Of a DNA stretch of 34,444 bases, positions 27,083 to 34,193 are shown piece after piece. The notes below the pieces were generated by a model. The model ran no database searches. It was not told where the DNA came from and was given only the letters and a program-made list of their open reading frames with translations. The position numbers and the translations under genes are program-made. Every line of letters starts with the position of its first letter. The first letter of the stretch is position 1. Source of the stretch: an uncultured Alphaproteobacteria bacterium (lineage in GTDB: Bacteria; Pseudomonadota; Alphaproteobacteria; SHVP01). The stretch covers positions 1 to 34,444 of the forward strand of contig CALJDF010000049.1 in assembly GCA_938023835.1 (NCBI GenBank). The letters are read 5' to 3'.

Positions 27083-27139
27083 CAAAAATTTCTTATTAAT
27101 CAATGGCCTCTGGCGCAGACTTAAGGTGATGGTCTGACC

Positions 27140-28573
27140 TCAGAGGGGCGATCGAGGCCTCCCCGGCGGTGTCGGAATCGCGAAATACTGGGCGAAGGAT
27201 TGGGTCTGGTAGGTCCAAAACCGCAATTCCGGCGACCAGTGCCGGGCTGGGAGGCCCGCTTTTCTCCAGAGATGGCCTAGAAAGGCACGCCCACTGGGGA
27301 GTTGCTGCCAGACCTGGGGTAAGAAGGTCGCCCGCTTGTCACCTTCGCGAACGATCAAACCGTCGATTCCGGGCCGCAGCGCTGCCAGCAATGCCTCTTC
27401 AGTGCTGGGGGAGACGGGGGTCGGCGCGCTCAGGATTGAGACCTCGAGCGCGTTCAATTGAGCGAAATCTTCTTCAATCACCGCCTGGAACCGCGGGTCG
27501 CGGAAGGCGGCGGCAAACGCATTCTCCGCGACATCGACGATGAGGGGGCGTTGCGCAACAAGCGAGCCGATACAGCCGCGCAACCGGTTCTTTTGTTTCA
27601 GCGTGACAAAACAGGCGCCCTCTTCGGCCAAGGGCGTGCCGTACCCCTGGGGGTTAATCGGGAAGGGTCGGCCGTGGTCGAGGCCATGCCGAATGGACTG
27701 CCCGGCGACGTGGAGCACGACATCTCGTTCGCCAAGGGAAAGCCCGTGCGTGCCGGGGTCTTGAAACCAGATCGACGCGTATCCGACCTCGCGGTCTTTA
27801 AATCCGGCGGTGTCGCCCGAGCTTCGATAGTCAATCAGAGTGGCCTTGAGACCGGCCGTGCGTGCGACCTCGATCAACCCCTTGATCGGCAACCGGCCAC
27901 ATGCGCCGGCGTCGGCGATGCCATTCGGATCGAGCCGTAGAATGGCATCAAGGGTTTGCTGGTCTAGTTGGTTGGCGCTTTCGTGATCCAAGTAGTGGCT
28001 GAGGTCGGAGCTGATCACAACGAGCGTCCCCGGTTCCGCCGTCATCACCCTGATGACATCGGCGACGTGTCCGGGTGTTGCACCGCCCACGATGAGAGGT
28101 ATGACGGAAAAGGCATCCAAACTGCGCTGCAAGAACGGCAATTGCACCTCGATGCAATGCTCGCCCGCGTGCGCATCATCCCGCACGGTGACCTGTTCCA
28201 ATGTGTTGAGTGTGGCGATCGCGTCGGTGTCGATCGGCACCGTTCCAAGCGGCGGTCGAAATGCCGCTGCGCTGGGGGCCGCCAAGCCTTGGAAAGCGAC
28301 GCGATGCGCGGGGCCTAATATCAGGACACGTTGGAACTGAGACCGGTAGCGGGCAAGGTATTGATAGGCCTGCGCCGCGGTTGGGCCCGAGTAGACGAAC
28401 CCGGCGTGGGGCGCGACGATCGCAAATGGGGGTCGGCTCGGGGCACGCTGACGGGCTTCGCGCGCCTCCGACAACAATCCCTCAACCGTCGCGCCAAGTT
28501 CCTGCCGGTCTGCCGGGTAGAAAAGCCCCGCGACGGCGGGCGGGCGGGTTTCGGTGCGGTTTACCTCGCTCAT
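27140..28573 (-). CDS. AmmeMemoRadiSam system AmrB-AmrA fusion protein (MEMO + AMMECR1)
   Basis: A 477-residue fusion of two components of the AmmeMemoRadiSam system. Residues about 8-270 are MEMO (AmrB), a relative of LigB-type extradiol dioxygenases; the ligands known from human MEMO1 are present as H56 (APHAGFVYSGP), H90 (GPAHR) and C225 (GACGRLP), plus D190 and H193 in SSDLSHYLDH. Residues about 285-465 are AMMECR1 (AmrA) with its hallmark RLRGCIGS and LEVSILSAPTPV. The biochemical role of the system is not established. It is divergent from the radical SAM partner with only 52 bases between. A GGAGG ribosome site precedes the ATG. Two-component fusions of B and A are known in other bacteria. 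Confidence 0.93.
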   Translation of the reverse strand: MSEVNRTETRPPAVAGLFYPADRQELGATVEGLLSEAREARQRAPSRPPFAIVAPHAGFVYSGPTAAQAYQYLARYRSQFQRVLILGPAHRVAFQGLAAPSAAAFRPPLGTVPIDTDAIATLNTLEQVTVRDDAHAGEHCIEVQLPFLQRSLDAFSVIPLIVGGATPGHVADVIRVMTAEPGTLVVISSDLSHYLDHESANQLDQQTLDAILRLDPNGIADAGACGRLPIKGLIEVARTAGLKATLIDYRSSGDTAGFKDREVGYASIWFQDPGTHGLSLGERDVVLHVAGQSIRHGLDHGRPFPINPQGYGTPLAEEGACFVTLKQKNRLRGCIGSLVAQRPLIVDVAENAFAAAFRDPRFQAVIEEDFAQLNALEVSILSAPTPVSPSTEEALLAALRPGIDGLIVREGDKRATFLPQVWQQLPSGRAFLGHLWRKAGLPARHWSPELRFWTYQTQSFAQYFAIPTPPGRPRSPL

Positions 28574-28619
28574 GGCGCCTCCATCTTACTAAGATGGGGT
28601 CTCCATGAAACGGCGCCAT
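28572..28619. promoter_or_regulatory. Nested palindromes in the divergent AmrBA/amrS region
   Basis: The 52 bases between the divergent genes are almost filled by two nested inverted repeats. The outer is ATGGCGCC (28572-28579) with GGCGCCAT (28612-28619); the first includes part of the fusion gene's start codon. The inner is CCATCTT-act-AAGATGG (28581-28597), a 17-base palindrome symmetric apart from its centre. The inner repeat overlaps the fusion gene's GGAGG ribosome site (28578-28582). Either a repressor operator controlling both genes or an RNA hairpin that hides the ribosome site is possible. No regulator gene is nearby. Confidence 0.45.
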
Positions 28620-28625
28620 CGTTAA
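28605..28625 (+). CDS. Possible six-codon leader mini-ORF (MKRRHR) before amrS
   Basis: ATG-AAA-CGG-CGC-CAT-CGT-TAA encodes MKRRHR. Its TAA ends at 28625 and the amrS ATG begins at 28626, so the stop and the start abut with no gap. A GGGG (28596-28599) about 5 bases before this ATG could act as its ribosome site, while amrS itself has no obvious ribosome site of its own. This would allow termination-reinitiation coupling. It may equally be chance; conservation is the test. Confidence 0.3.
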   Translation: MKRRHR

Positions 28626-29813
28626 ATGCCCGAACGGATCACGGAAAGCGTTCTCAACGCCCCCTCGACGGTAGAAGGACGTCATTGGGAGCGGCTCGAT
28701 GATGGCCGTTTTCAATGCAATGTTTGCCCGCGATTTTGTCGGCTTCATGAGGGGCAGCGGGGGCCCTGCTTTGTGCGGGCGGCCGGCCCGAACGGCATCG
28801 TGCTAACGAGCTACGGTCGGTCCAGCGGCTTTTGCGTCGACCCCATCGAGAAAAAGCCACTCAATCATTTTCTGCCCGGTTCCCCGGTCCTGTCTTTCGG
28901 GACGGCAGGGTGCAATTTGACGTGCAAGTTCTGCCAAAACTGGGACATGAGTAAGTCGCGGGAAATGGACACCCTGGCCGATGCCGCGTCGCCCGAGACA
29001 CTCGTCCGGGCGGCAACGGGAATAGGCTGCAGGTCTGTCGCCTTCACCTACAACGACCCCGTGATCTTTCTTGAATATGCCGTTGATGTTGCCGTGGCAT
29101 GCAGAGAGGCGGGCATAAAGCGGGTTGCCGTTTCGGCGGGGTACGTGACACCGCCCGCGCGCCAAGAGTTCTTTTCCGAGATCGACGCCGTCAATATCGA
29201 CCTCAAGGCGTTCACGGAGGACTTTTACCACTCGATATGCGGCGGTCATCTCGAGCCGGTGCTCGAAACACTTTTGTATCTCGTTCATGAAACGCCGGTC
29301 TGGACCGAAATCACGACATTGCTGATTCCCGGAGAGAACGACTCCGATGAAGGACTCAACAATATGCGCGGGTGGATTGCGGAGAATCTTGGCCCAAGCG
29401 TGCTGCTCCACTTTTCCGCTTTTCATCCCGACTGGAAGATGCCCGATCATCCACCAACGCCGCACGCGACCTTGATCCGTGCCCGCGCTATTGCGCAGGG
29501 TCACGGCTTGCACAACGTCTATCTCGGCAATGTTCATGATGCCGAGGGGTCAAGCACCTATTGCGCCGGGTGCGGCGCACGCCTCGTCGAACGCGATTGG
29601 TATCAATTGGGTGACTGGGGCCTCGACGCGCACGGGCGCTGTCTAAAGTGCGGCGAAGAAATGGCTGGTGTTATCGATGGCCCACCGGGCACGTGGGGTC
29701 GGCGGCGCCTTCCGGTTCGTCTGAAAGATTTTGAGCCGGGCGGGCGAAAGCACAACCAGCCGATCGACCGAAGCGCCGCGCTGCGCACGCCGACGCGTCG
29801 CCGAACGCCCTAG
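28626..29813 (+). CDS. amrS: AmmeMemoRadiSam system radical SAM enzyme AmrS
   Basis: A 395-residue radical SAM enzyme related to PflA-type activases. The cluster-binding C96-x3-C100-x2-C103 motif is in CNLTCKFCQNWDMSK. An N-terminal cysteine group (FQCNVCPRFCRLHEGQRGPC, about residues 32-50) and a C-terminal zinc-ribbon-like group (YCAGCGARL and GRCLKCGEE, about 316-345) are also typical of AmrS. The radical SAM barrel motifs SVAFTYNDPVIFLEY and LHFSAFHPDWKM are family hallmarks. It is the third element of the system with the fusion protein on the other strand. Its substrate is unknown. It shares the CTAG tetranucleotide of its stop with the convergent transglycosylase gene. Confidence 0.94.
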   Translation: MPERITESVLNAPSTVEGRHWERLDDGRFQCNVCPRFCRLHEGQRGPCFVRAAGPNGIVLTSYGRSSGFCVDPIEKKPLNHFLPGSPVLSFGTAGCNLTCKFCQNWDMSKSREMDTLADAASPETLVRAATGIGCRSVAFTYNDPVIFLEYAVDVAVACREAGIKRVAVSAGYVTPPARQEFFSEIDAVNIDLKAFTEDFYHSICGGHLEPVLETLLYLVHETPVWTEITTLLIPGENDSDEGLNNMRGWIAENLGPSVLLHFSAFHPDWKMPDHPPTPHATLIRARAIAQGHGLHNVYLGNVHDAEGSSTYCAGCGARLVERDWYQLGDWGLDAHGRCLKCGEEMAGVIDGPPGTWGRRRLPVRLKDFEPGGRKHNQPIDRSAALRTPTRRRTP

Positions 29814-30481
29814 CCGTCCGCGTGCCGCGAAGACCCACGCCGCGCTGCTTGGCGTGCTTCCTCGCGCTGTCGGTAGGCCGCTTTGACGGCCTCCCGCCGC
29901 AATTGCGCATCTTGGACGCGTTCGCCGCGCCATAGACCGTTCACGCGTCGTAAGTATCCCTCTGCCCGATGCGGGGTGGCGGAGTGATAGCGGCCGATTG
30001 CGCGGTTCCAAGAACGAGATGTACGAAAGAGCTTCTTCAAAAACGTGGCGGCATAGTCGGCGTTGGCCGCGGGGTCGAAGGCTTCGGACAGATCCGCGAA
30101 GGCGTCGGGGTGGAAGTGAAGGTTAACTTGCATGCAGCCAACGTCGATGTTGCGCACGCCGCGGGCCTGGAGAACACGAACCGCGGCGATCGCCGCTGCT
30201 TTATCGGCGTAATAGTGCGAGCCTGCGCCCGATGTCACCGTCCACGGCCAGGGATAACTCCGGCGCTGCGTGGGGTGCCAGCGCCCGCTCTCCGCCAAGG
30301 AGATTGCTGAGAGCACGAATTTGGGAAGCCGGTGACGTTTTTCGGCCTCGCGCGTTTGGGCACGGCAAATCTGACCCACCGATGGCGAGAACGCTGTATC
30401 GCTTGCCGCTACCGGCGCATTGACAATCCCTACAAAACCAAGGGCTGCGAGGAAAAGGGCGGCGAGGCGGCGCGGCATCAT
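29810..30481 (-). CDS. Secreted lytic transglycosylase-like protein
   Basis: A 223-residue exported protein with a soluble lytic transglycosylase fold, expected to cleave peptidoglycan between MurNAc and GlcNAc. The signal peptide is MMPRRLAALFLAALGFVGIV to about VAAS. The catalytic-type glutamate is in LSAISLAESGRW, and NIDVGCMQVNLHFHPDAF replaces the usual GLMQ motif; this variant occurs in alphaproteobacterial homologues. An Arg/Ala-rich charged tail ends the protein. The track start 30511 adds 10 residues; ATG 30481 is preceded by GGAGAA at good distance and begins the signal peptide directly. It ends on the amrS stop codon. Whether it is linked to the neighbouring amr genes is unclear. 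Confidence 0.88.
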   Translation of the reverse strand: MMPRRLAALFLAALGFVGIVNAPVAASDTAFSPSVGQICRAQTREAEKRHRLPKFVLSAISLAESGRWHPTQRRSYPWPWTVTSGAGSHYYADKAAAIAAVRVLQARGVRNIDVGCMQVNLHFHPDAFADLSEAFDPAANADYAATFLKKLFRTSRSWNRAIGRYHSATPHRAEGYLRRVNGLWRGERVQDAQLRREAVKAAYRQREEARQAARRGSSRHADG

Positions 30482-30592
30482 CGGTTTCTCCGTGATCGAC
30501 ATACCGGACAAAATGCGAACCGCGTGCCAACGTCACGATGTGGCCAAAATATCACTAGTGTCGCTAATCTGCGCCAGTCGGGCTTTATTCGT

Positions 30593-30621
30593 TTGGGCGG
30601 ATTTAGGGCTAGCCACTATAT
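30593..30621 (+). promoter_or_regulatory. Candidate promoter of the small RNA
   Basis: TTGGGC (30593-30598) and CTATAT (30616-30621) are separated by exactly 17 bases on the plus strand, where there is no protein gene between the transglycosylase (minus) and the next gene (minus). The -10 is good, the -35 matches in the TTG core. Transcription would begin near 30628, right before the first hairpin of the candidate RNA. Confidence 0.45.
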
Positions 30622-30627
30622 GTAGTG

Positions 30628-30722
30628 TGTGGCATCGCAGTCTCATGCCTACGATGCCGAATACCCTTTCTGGGTATTTCCTCCCTAAACTCGGGCCCTC
30701 CTGAAAAGGTGGGCCCCTTTTT
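30628..30722 (+). ncRNA. Candidate intergenic small RNA with three hairpins
   Basis: About 95 bases on the plus strand, in the 249-base gap between two minus-strand genes. Hairpin 1 is GGCATCG/CGATGCC (30631-30637 with 30652-30658). Hairpin 2 is AATACCC/GGGTATT with a 5-base loop (30660-30678). A single-stranded TCCTCCCTAAACTC (30679-30692) follows, then a terminator hairpin and five T. The unpaired UCCUCCCU is complementary to Shine-Dalgarno sequence, as in several alphaproteobacterial trans-acting sRNAs. A promoter-like pair is properly placed in front. I do not recognise a named Rfam family. An ORF is excluded by its short length and multiple stops. Confidence 0.5.
30693..30722 (+). terminator. 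Intrinsic terminator of the small RNA
   Basis: GGGCCCTCCT and AGGTGGGCCC form a 10-bp stem with one internal T-T mismatch, closed by a GAAA tetraloop and followed by C and five T. The T-run is on the plus side only, so the terminator serves a plus-strand transcript. No plus-strand protein gene ends here, which is the main argument for a small RNA upstream. Confidence 0.75.
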
Positions 30723-30730
30723 CGTCAGGG

Positions 30731-31642
30731 CTATTGCGCTGCGTCGGCGTAGACCTGCGGCGGGGCCCGCAGTCGGCTCGGGTCAACCTTGGTCAGGTCC
30801 GCCATGAATTCGGCCAAGTTCTCGGTCAGGGTTGCCATCTTCGGCACGCGCGAGATCGAAGCTTCGTCCATGTACAGCCCGCGGTTGATCTCGATCTGAA
30901 GGGCATGAATACCGCTATTGGGCCGCCCGTAATTTTGAGTGACGAAGCCGCCCGCATAGGGATCGTTGCGCGCCACCGAATACCCGCGCTCGGTTAGGCC
31001 AGCCTCGAACAAATCCAAAATCGCGGGATCGCAACTGGTACCGAAGCGATCCCCCAGCACGAAATCACACCGCCGCCGCCCCGAGTTCCCCTCGATCGCC
31101 GTACCCATCGAGGGCATCGAATGGCAATCAACCAGGACAACGGCACCGAACTTGGCGCGGGTGGCAACAAGAAGCTGTTTGATCATCGCGTGATAGGGGA
31201 AATAAAGCCGGTCAATGCGTTTCTCAACCTCGGCAAAGTCCAGCTTCCGGCGATAGATTTCGGCGCCGTTGCTCACCACCCGCGCGATGGTTCCGAGACC
31301 AACGGATACGCGCGCGGAGCGTGAATTGACAAAGCTCGGCAGCGGGCCGTTGAACATCTTGGGGTCGAGTTCGTACGGCTCGCGGTTCGGATCGAGATAC
31401 GCCCGCGGGAACCGTGCCCGGATGAGCGGCGCGCCAAGCCTCGGGGCGTCGCGGAAAAGCTCGTGCACGAAGCAGTCCTCCGAGCGACGGATCGCGGTCG
31501 CATCGAGCCGTGATTGAGCGAGAAATTCCGCGTCATAGTCATCGCCCGAATGGGGCGAAGCAAAAACGAAGGGCAGCGTCTGCACGCCTGGTTTTGTCAG
31601 GACGTAGGCGTCGTTTTCGAGGCTCTCCGGCGGCGCGGTCAT
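30731..31642 (-). CDS. N-formylglutamate amidohydrolase family protein
   Basis: A 303-residue member of the FGase (N-formylglutamate amidohydrolase) family, a metal-dependent hydrolase fold related to carboxypeptidases. Supporting segments are PFVFASPHSGDDY, RRSEDCFVHELF, FPRAYLDPNREPYELDP, VLVDCHSMPSMG and NDPYAGGFVTQNYGRP, then a HALQIEINRGLYM block. In histidine degradation such enzymes release glutamate from N-formylglutamate, but no hut genes are nearby and many alphaproteobacterial homologues lie in this same housekeeping position beside pyruvate kinase, so the substrate here is open. The start ATG 31642 is the track's; the ribosome site is weak. Confidence 0.9.
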   Translation of the reverse strand: MTAPPESLENDAYVLTKPGVQTLPFVFASPHSGDDYDAEFLAQSRLDATAIRRSEDCFVHELFRDAPRLGAPLIRARFPRAYLDPNREPYELDPKMFNGPLPSFVNSRSARVSVGLGTIARVVSNGAEIYRRKLDFAEVEKRIDRLYFPYHAMIKQLLVATRAKFGAVVLVDCHSMPSMGTAIEGNSGRRRCDFVLGDRFGTSCDPAILDLFEAGLTERGYSVARNDPYAGGFVTQNYGRPNSGIHALQIEINRGLYMDEASISRVPKMATLTENLAEFMADLTKVDPSRLRAPPQVYADAAQ

Positions 31643-31706
31643 CGGGTCAGACTAGCCTCTTTGATCGTTTCGCGGCAGGTCAATTGAGGGAATGCGTGCG
31701 CGGGAC

Positions 31707-31735
31707 TTGAAACCATCGGACAAATGCCGCTAAGA
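31707..31735 (+). promoter_or_regulatory. Candidate promoter of tRNA-Val
   Basis: TTGAAA (31707-31712) with a preceding C gives CTTGAAA, and CTAAGA follows after 17 bases (31730-31735). The -35 is good and the -10 poor. The predicted start would lie about 5-10 bases before the mature tRNA, as expected for a monocistronic tRNA gene. Confidence 0.35.
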
Positions 31736-31747
31736 GTGGCGCCGCGC

Positions 31748-31822
31748 GGGCGCGTAGCTCAGTGGGAGAGCACTACGTTGACATCGTAGGGGTCGCTGGT
31801 TCAATCCCAGCCGCGCCCACCA
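31748..31822 (+). tRNA. tRNA-Val (anticodon GAC)
   Basis: A complete tRNA cloverleaf. The acceptor stem is GGGCGCG with CGCGCCC, followed by A and an encoded CCA. The D arm is GCTC/GAGC, the anticodon arm CTACG/CGTAG encloses the loop TTGACAT with anticodon GAC, and the T arm GCTGG/CCAGC encloses TTCAATC. It reads GUC and GUU valine codons. The track ORF running across it (31762-31968) is a shadow. Confidence 0.97.
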
Positions 31823-31848
31823 CGCTTCAATTTCCAGAGATAGAGGGG

Positions 31849-32808
31849 TCAGGACCCCGCCCCATAAGAGTCGGTGGCGGCGACCAAGGCTTCAAGCGTA
31901 CCGGCCTCACTGTAGGCATGGCCGGCAGCGCCGTTCACGACCAACTCTGCCTTGGGCCATCGCTGTGAAAGGTCCCACGCCGACTTGATTGGGCAGACCA
32001 TGTCGTAGCGCCCTTGCACGATCGTTGCCGGGATGTGCTGGTGCCGCGCCACTTGGTCGAGCAGGTATCCGTCCCTTTCGAAAAAGCCTTTGTTCAAGAA
32101 GTAGTGACACTCAATCCGTGCGAATGCCTCGGCGAAGGCGTCTTCTCCGGCCTGTTCAACTGTTGCCGGATTATTCAGCAGTGTCGAGGTCGACCCCTCC
32201 CAAATGCTCCACGCTCTCGCCGCAGTACGGCGCACCGCGTCGTCGGAACTGGTTAGCCGCTCGTTGTAGGCGCGCACCATGTCGTGTCGTTCGTCCGGTG
32301 GAATGGGGTCGAGATAGGCTTGCCACTCCTCAGGAAAGAAGCGGCCTGCACCGTCTTGGTAGAACCAATCGATCTCCTCCTGTCGCAGCAAAAAAATGCC
32401 GCGTAGGACCATCTCCGAGACCCGATCCGGATGCCGTACCGCATAGGCCAACGACAACGTGCTGCCCCACGACCCCCCGAACAACATCCAGCGATCGATC
32501 CCAAGGCGCTCACGCAGACGCTCCATATCGGCAACGAGATCCCAGGTCGTGTTCTCGCGCAACTCGGCGTGCGGGGTGCTTTGTCCGCATCCTCTTTGAT
32601 CGAACAGGACGATCCGATACCTTTCGGGATCGAATAGCCGCCGGTGGTTTGGCTCGATGCCGCCGTCGGGACCCCCATGGACAAAGATCGCACGTTTGCC
32701 GTGCGGATTGCCGCATTCCTCGAAATAGACACGATGAAGATCGGACACCTGAAGATGACCGGTTCCGTAGGGCTCAATCGGCGGGTAAAGGGCAGGGGCG
32801 TGGCGCAT
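31849..32808 (-). CDS. pip: Proline iminopeptidase
   Basis: A 319-residue alpha/beta hydrolase (peptidase family S33) that removes N-terminal proline from peptides. It starts APALYPPIEPYGTGHLQVSD, the typical Pip N-terminus. The nucleophile serine is in LFGGSWGSTLSLAYA, the acid in IVQGRYDMVCP and the histidine in GAAGHAYSE. The oxyanion segment reads HGGPDGG where most family members have HGGPGGG. The track start at 32940 adds 44 residues unlike the family; ATG 32808 is the likely start. It is divergent from the DUF1491 gene with 47 bases between and ends only 26 bases from the tRNA-Val 3' end. Confidence 0.95.
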   Translation of the reverse strand: MRHAPALYPPIEPYGTGHLQVSDLHRVYFEECGNPHGKRAIFVHGGPDGGIEPNHRRLFDPERYRIVLFDQRGCGQSTPHAELRENTTWDLVADMERLRERLGIDRWMLFGGSWGSTLSLAYAVRHPDRVSEMVLRGIFLLRQEEIDWFYQDGAGRFFPEEWQAYLDPIPPDERHDMVRAYNERLTSSDDAVRRTAARAWSIWEGSTSTLLNNPATVEQAGEDAFAEAFARIECHYFLNKGFFERDGYLLDQVARHQHIPATIVQGRYDMVCPIKSAWDLSQRWPKAELVVNGAAGHAYSEAGTLEALVAATDSYGAGS

Positions 32809-32855
32809 CGAGGACGGGCACGAAGTCCCCGTCTCTCTGTCAACGGCTTGGCCTG

Positions 32856-33194
32856 ATGGAACCTCGGGTCCGCAGCGGGTTATGGGTTCAAGCCCAGGTG
32901 CGGCTTTGCGACATTCGGCTCCAGGGAATCGCGGTGTCACGTCGCGGCGATCCGGATGCCGGCGGGATCATTATCAAGTTACTGCGAAACCAGGGTAGGT
33001 GCCTGCTGTTGCGACGCGTGACAGCTGAAGACGGCGGCCAGGCCTGGATGATCGTCGGTGGCACCGCCGAGATCAGCGAAGAGGACGCCGCTGCCTATGT
33101 CGCGCGTGAGATCAAGTGGGACCGCGATCTATGGGTGGTCGAGATCGAGGACTATGATGAGCGCTATGAACTCGATGGGCCGCTGACGGCCTGA
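32856..33194 (+). CDS. DUF1491 family protein
   Basis: A 112-residue protein of a small alphaproteobacterial family of unknown function. The visible signature is a start PRVRSGLWVQAQVRLCDIRL, then AVSRRGDPDAGGIIIKLLR and a C-terminal EREIKWDRDLWVVEIED-type segment (here AREIKWDRDLWVVEIEDYDE). The track runs back to 31989 through the pip gene in the other frame; ATG 32856 begins the conserved part. Nineteen bases separate it from the DUF72 gene, so they may be cotranscribed. Confidence 0.88.
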   Translation: MEPRVRSGLWVQAQVRLCDIRLQGIAVSRRGDPDAGGIIIKLLRNQGRCLLLRRVTAEDGGQAWMIVGGTAEISEEDAAAYVAREIKWDRDLWVVEIEDYDERYELDGPLTA

Positions 33195-33213
33195 CGGGGC
33201 CTAGGGGACCGGG

Positions 33214-33947
33214 ATGGCGAAGCAAAGGTTGCGGGCAGGGACCAGCGGTTTCGACAAACCGTGGAAGGGGACTTTCTATCCCGAGGACATCAAGAAACCC
33301 GAGAGGCTTGCTTACTACGCCGCGCGGCTGCCAACCGTCGAGATCAACAACACATTCTATCGTCTTCCCAAGCCAGAGGTTCTTGAGAGCTGGTTCGAAC
33401 AAACCCCGGATGACTTCCAATTCGCCATCAAGGCATCGCGGCGCATTACCCACATCAAACGGCTCAACGATGTCGAGGATGCGACAACTTATCTGATGGA
33501 AACCACCGAGGCCTTGAAGCACAAGCTTGGCCCGATCCTGTTTCAACTGCCGCCGAATGCAAAAAAAACACCGAGCGTCTTAAGACCTTCCTTGGAACGC
33601 TGCCGGCAGATCGGCGTGTCACGTTTGAGTTTCGCCACCCCACTTGGTTCGAGCCTGATGCCCTCGATGCCCTGCGCGATCATGGCGCTGCGCCCTGTGT
33701 CGCCGATACCGACGACGACCTTACAGTGCCGTTGGAGGCGACCACCGATTGGGGGTACCTGCGACTGCGCAAAGAGACCTACACCGCCAAAGGTCTCCAA
33801 AATTGGGCCTCGCAAATCGCCGGCCAGCCTTGGACCGAGATCTACGTTTATTGCAAGGGAGAGGAAGCGGGGCATGGCCCCCTCTGGGCCGCTCAGTTGA
33901 TGGCGCTGAGCGCCAAAAAACCGCCCAAAAAGGCTGGTTCAGGATAG
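33214..33947 (+). pseudogene. DUF72 family gene, interrupted by a frameshift at an A8 tract
   Basis: The DUF72 family (about 240-300 residues, unknown function) is clear in two frames. Frame one gives LRAGTSGFDKPWKGTFYPED through PILFQLPPNAKK. At eight A (33561-33568) the family sequence leaves this frame and continues in the -1 frame as TERLKTFLGTLPAD, VTFEFRHPTWFEPDA, TDWGYLRLRKETY and a lysine-rich end at 33947. Read with one -1 shift it is 244 residues without further stops, so selection appears recent or ongoing. A sequencing or assembly error in the homopolymer, a true recent mutation and slippage on the A AAA AAA heptamer are all possible. In frame one alone the product would end at 33900 with unlike sequence. 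Confidence 0.85.
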
Positions 33948-33990
33948 CCCCCTATCCAAAAGCCTGGATTTTTGGTGTTCTGGCGCACGG

Positions 33991-34019
33991 TTGACTTCGC
34001 CCCGGTCGGTCCATATTTT
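33991..34019 (+). promoter_or_regulatory. Sigma-70 promoter of rpmJ
   Basis: TTGACT (33991-33996) and TATTTT (34014-34019) are 17 bases apart, 30 bases upstream of the rpmJ start. This is the best consensus match in the window and fits strong expression of a ribosomal protein gene standing alone. Confidence 0.7.
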
Positions 34020-34049
34020 GCGTGCTCTCACGCTTGATGGACGGGTGCT

Positions 34050-34175
34050 ATGAAGGTTCTAAGGTCATTGAAATCAGCCAAGACGCGCGACCGCGACAAT
34101 CGCGTTGTTCGCCGCAAAGGCCGCATCTACGTCATCAACAAGCGCAAGCCGCGGTTCAAGGCACGGCAGGGCTAG
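34050..34175 (+). CDS. rpmJ: 50S ribosomal protein L36 (zinc-free form)
   Basis: A 41-residue basic protein, [20 protein letters not shown] then [21 protein letters not shown], too short for the ORF track. It is L36 of the large ribosomal subunit in the cysteine-free form usual in alphaproteobacteria; the zinc-binding C-x2-C of the other form is absent. It forms its own transcription unit with a good promoter upstream and a strong terminator 18 bases downstream. Confidence 0.96.
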   Translation: MKVLRSLKSAKTRDRDNRVVRRKGRIYVINKRKPRFKARQG

Positions 34176-34193
34176 CCCCTTTCGTCACCTAAT

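Noticed and set aside
31845-31858. GGGGT-CAGG-ACCCC as a terminator between tRNA-Val and pip
   Set aside because: The stem is only 5 bp and there is no T-run on either strand.
31762-31968. ORF crossing the tRNA-Val gene
   Set aside because: It runs through the tRNA and the 3' end of pip in antisense; it has no protein features.
32809-32940. Extended N-terminus of the proline iminopeptidase
   Set aside because: The extra 44 residues are Cys/Pro-rich, unlike the family, and overlap the start of the DUF1491 gene on the other strand.
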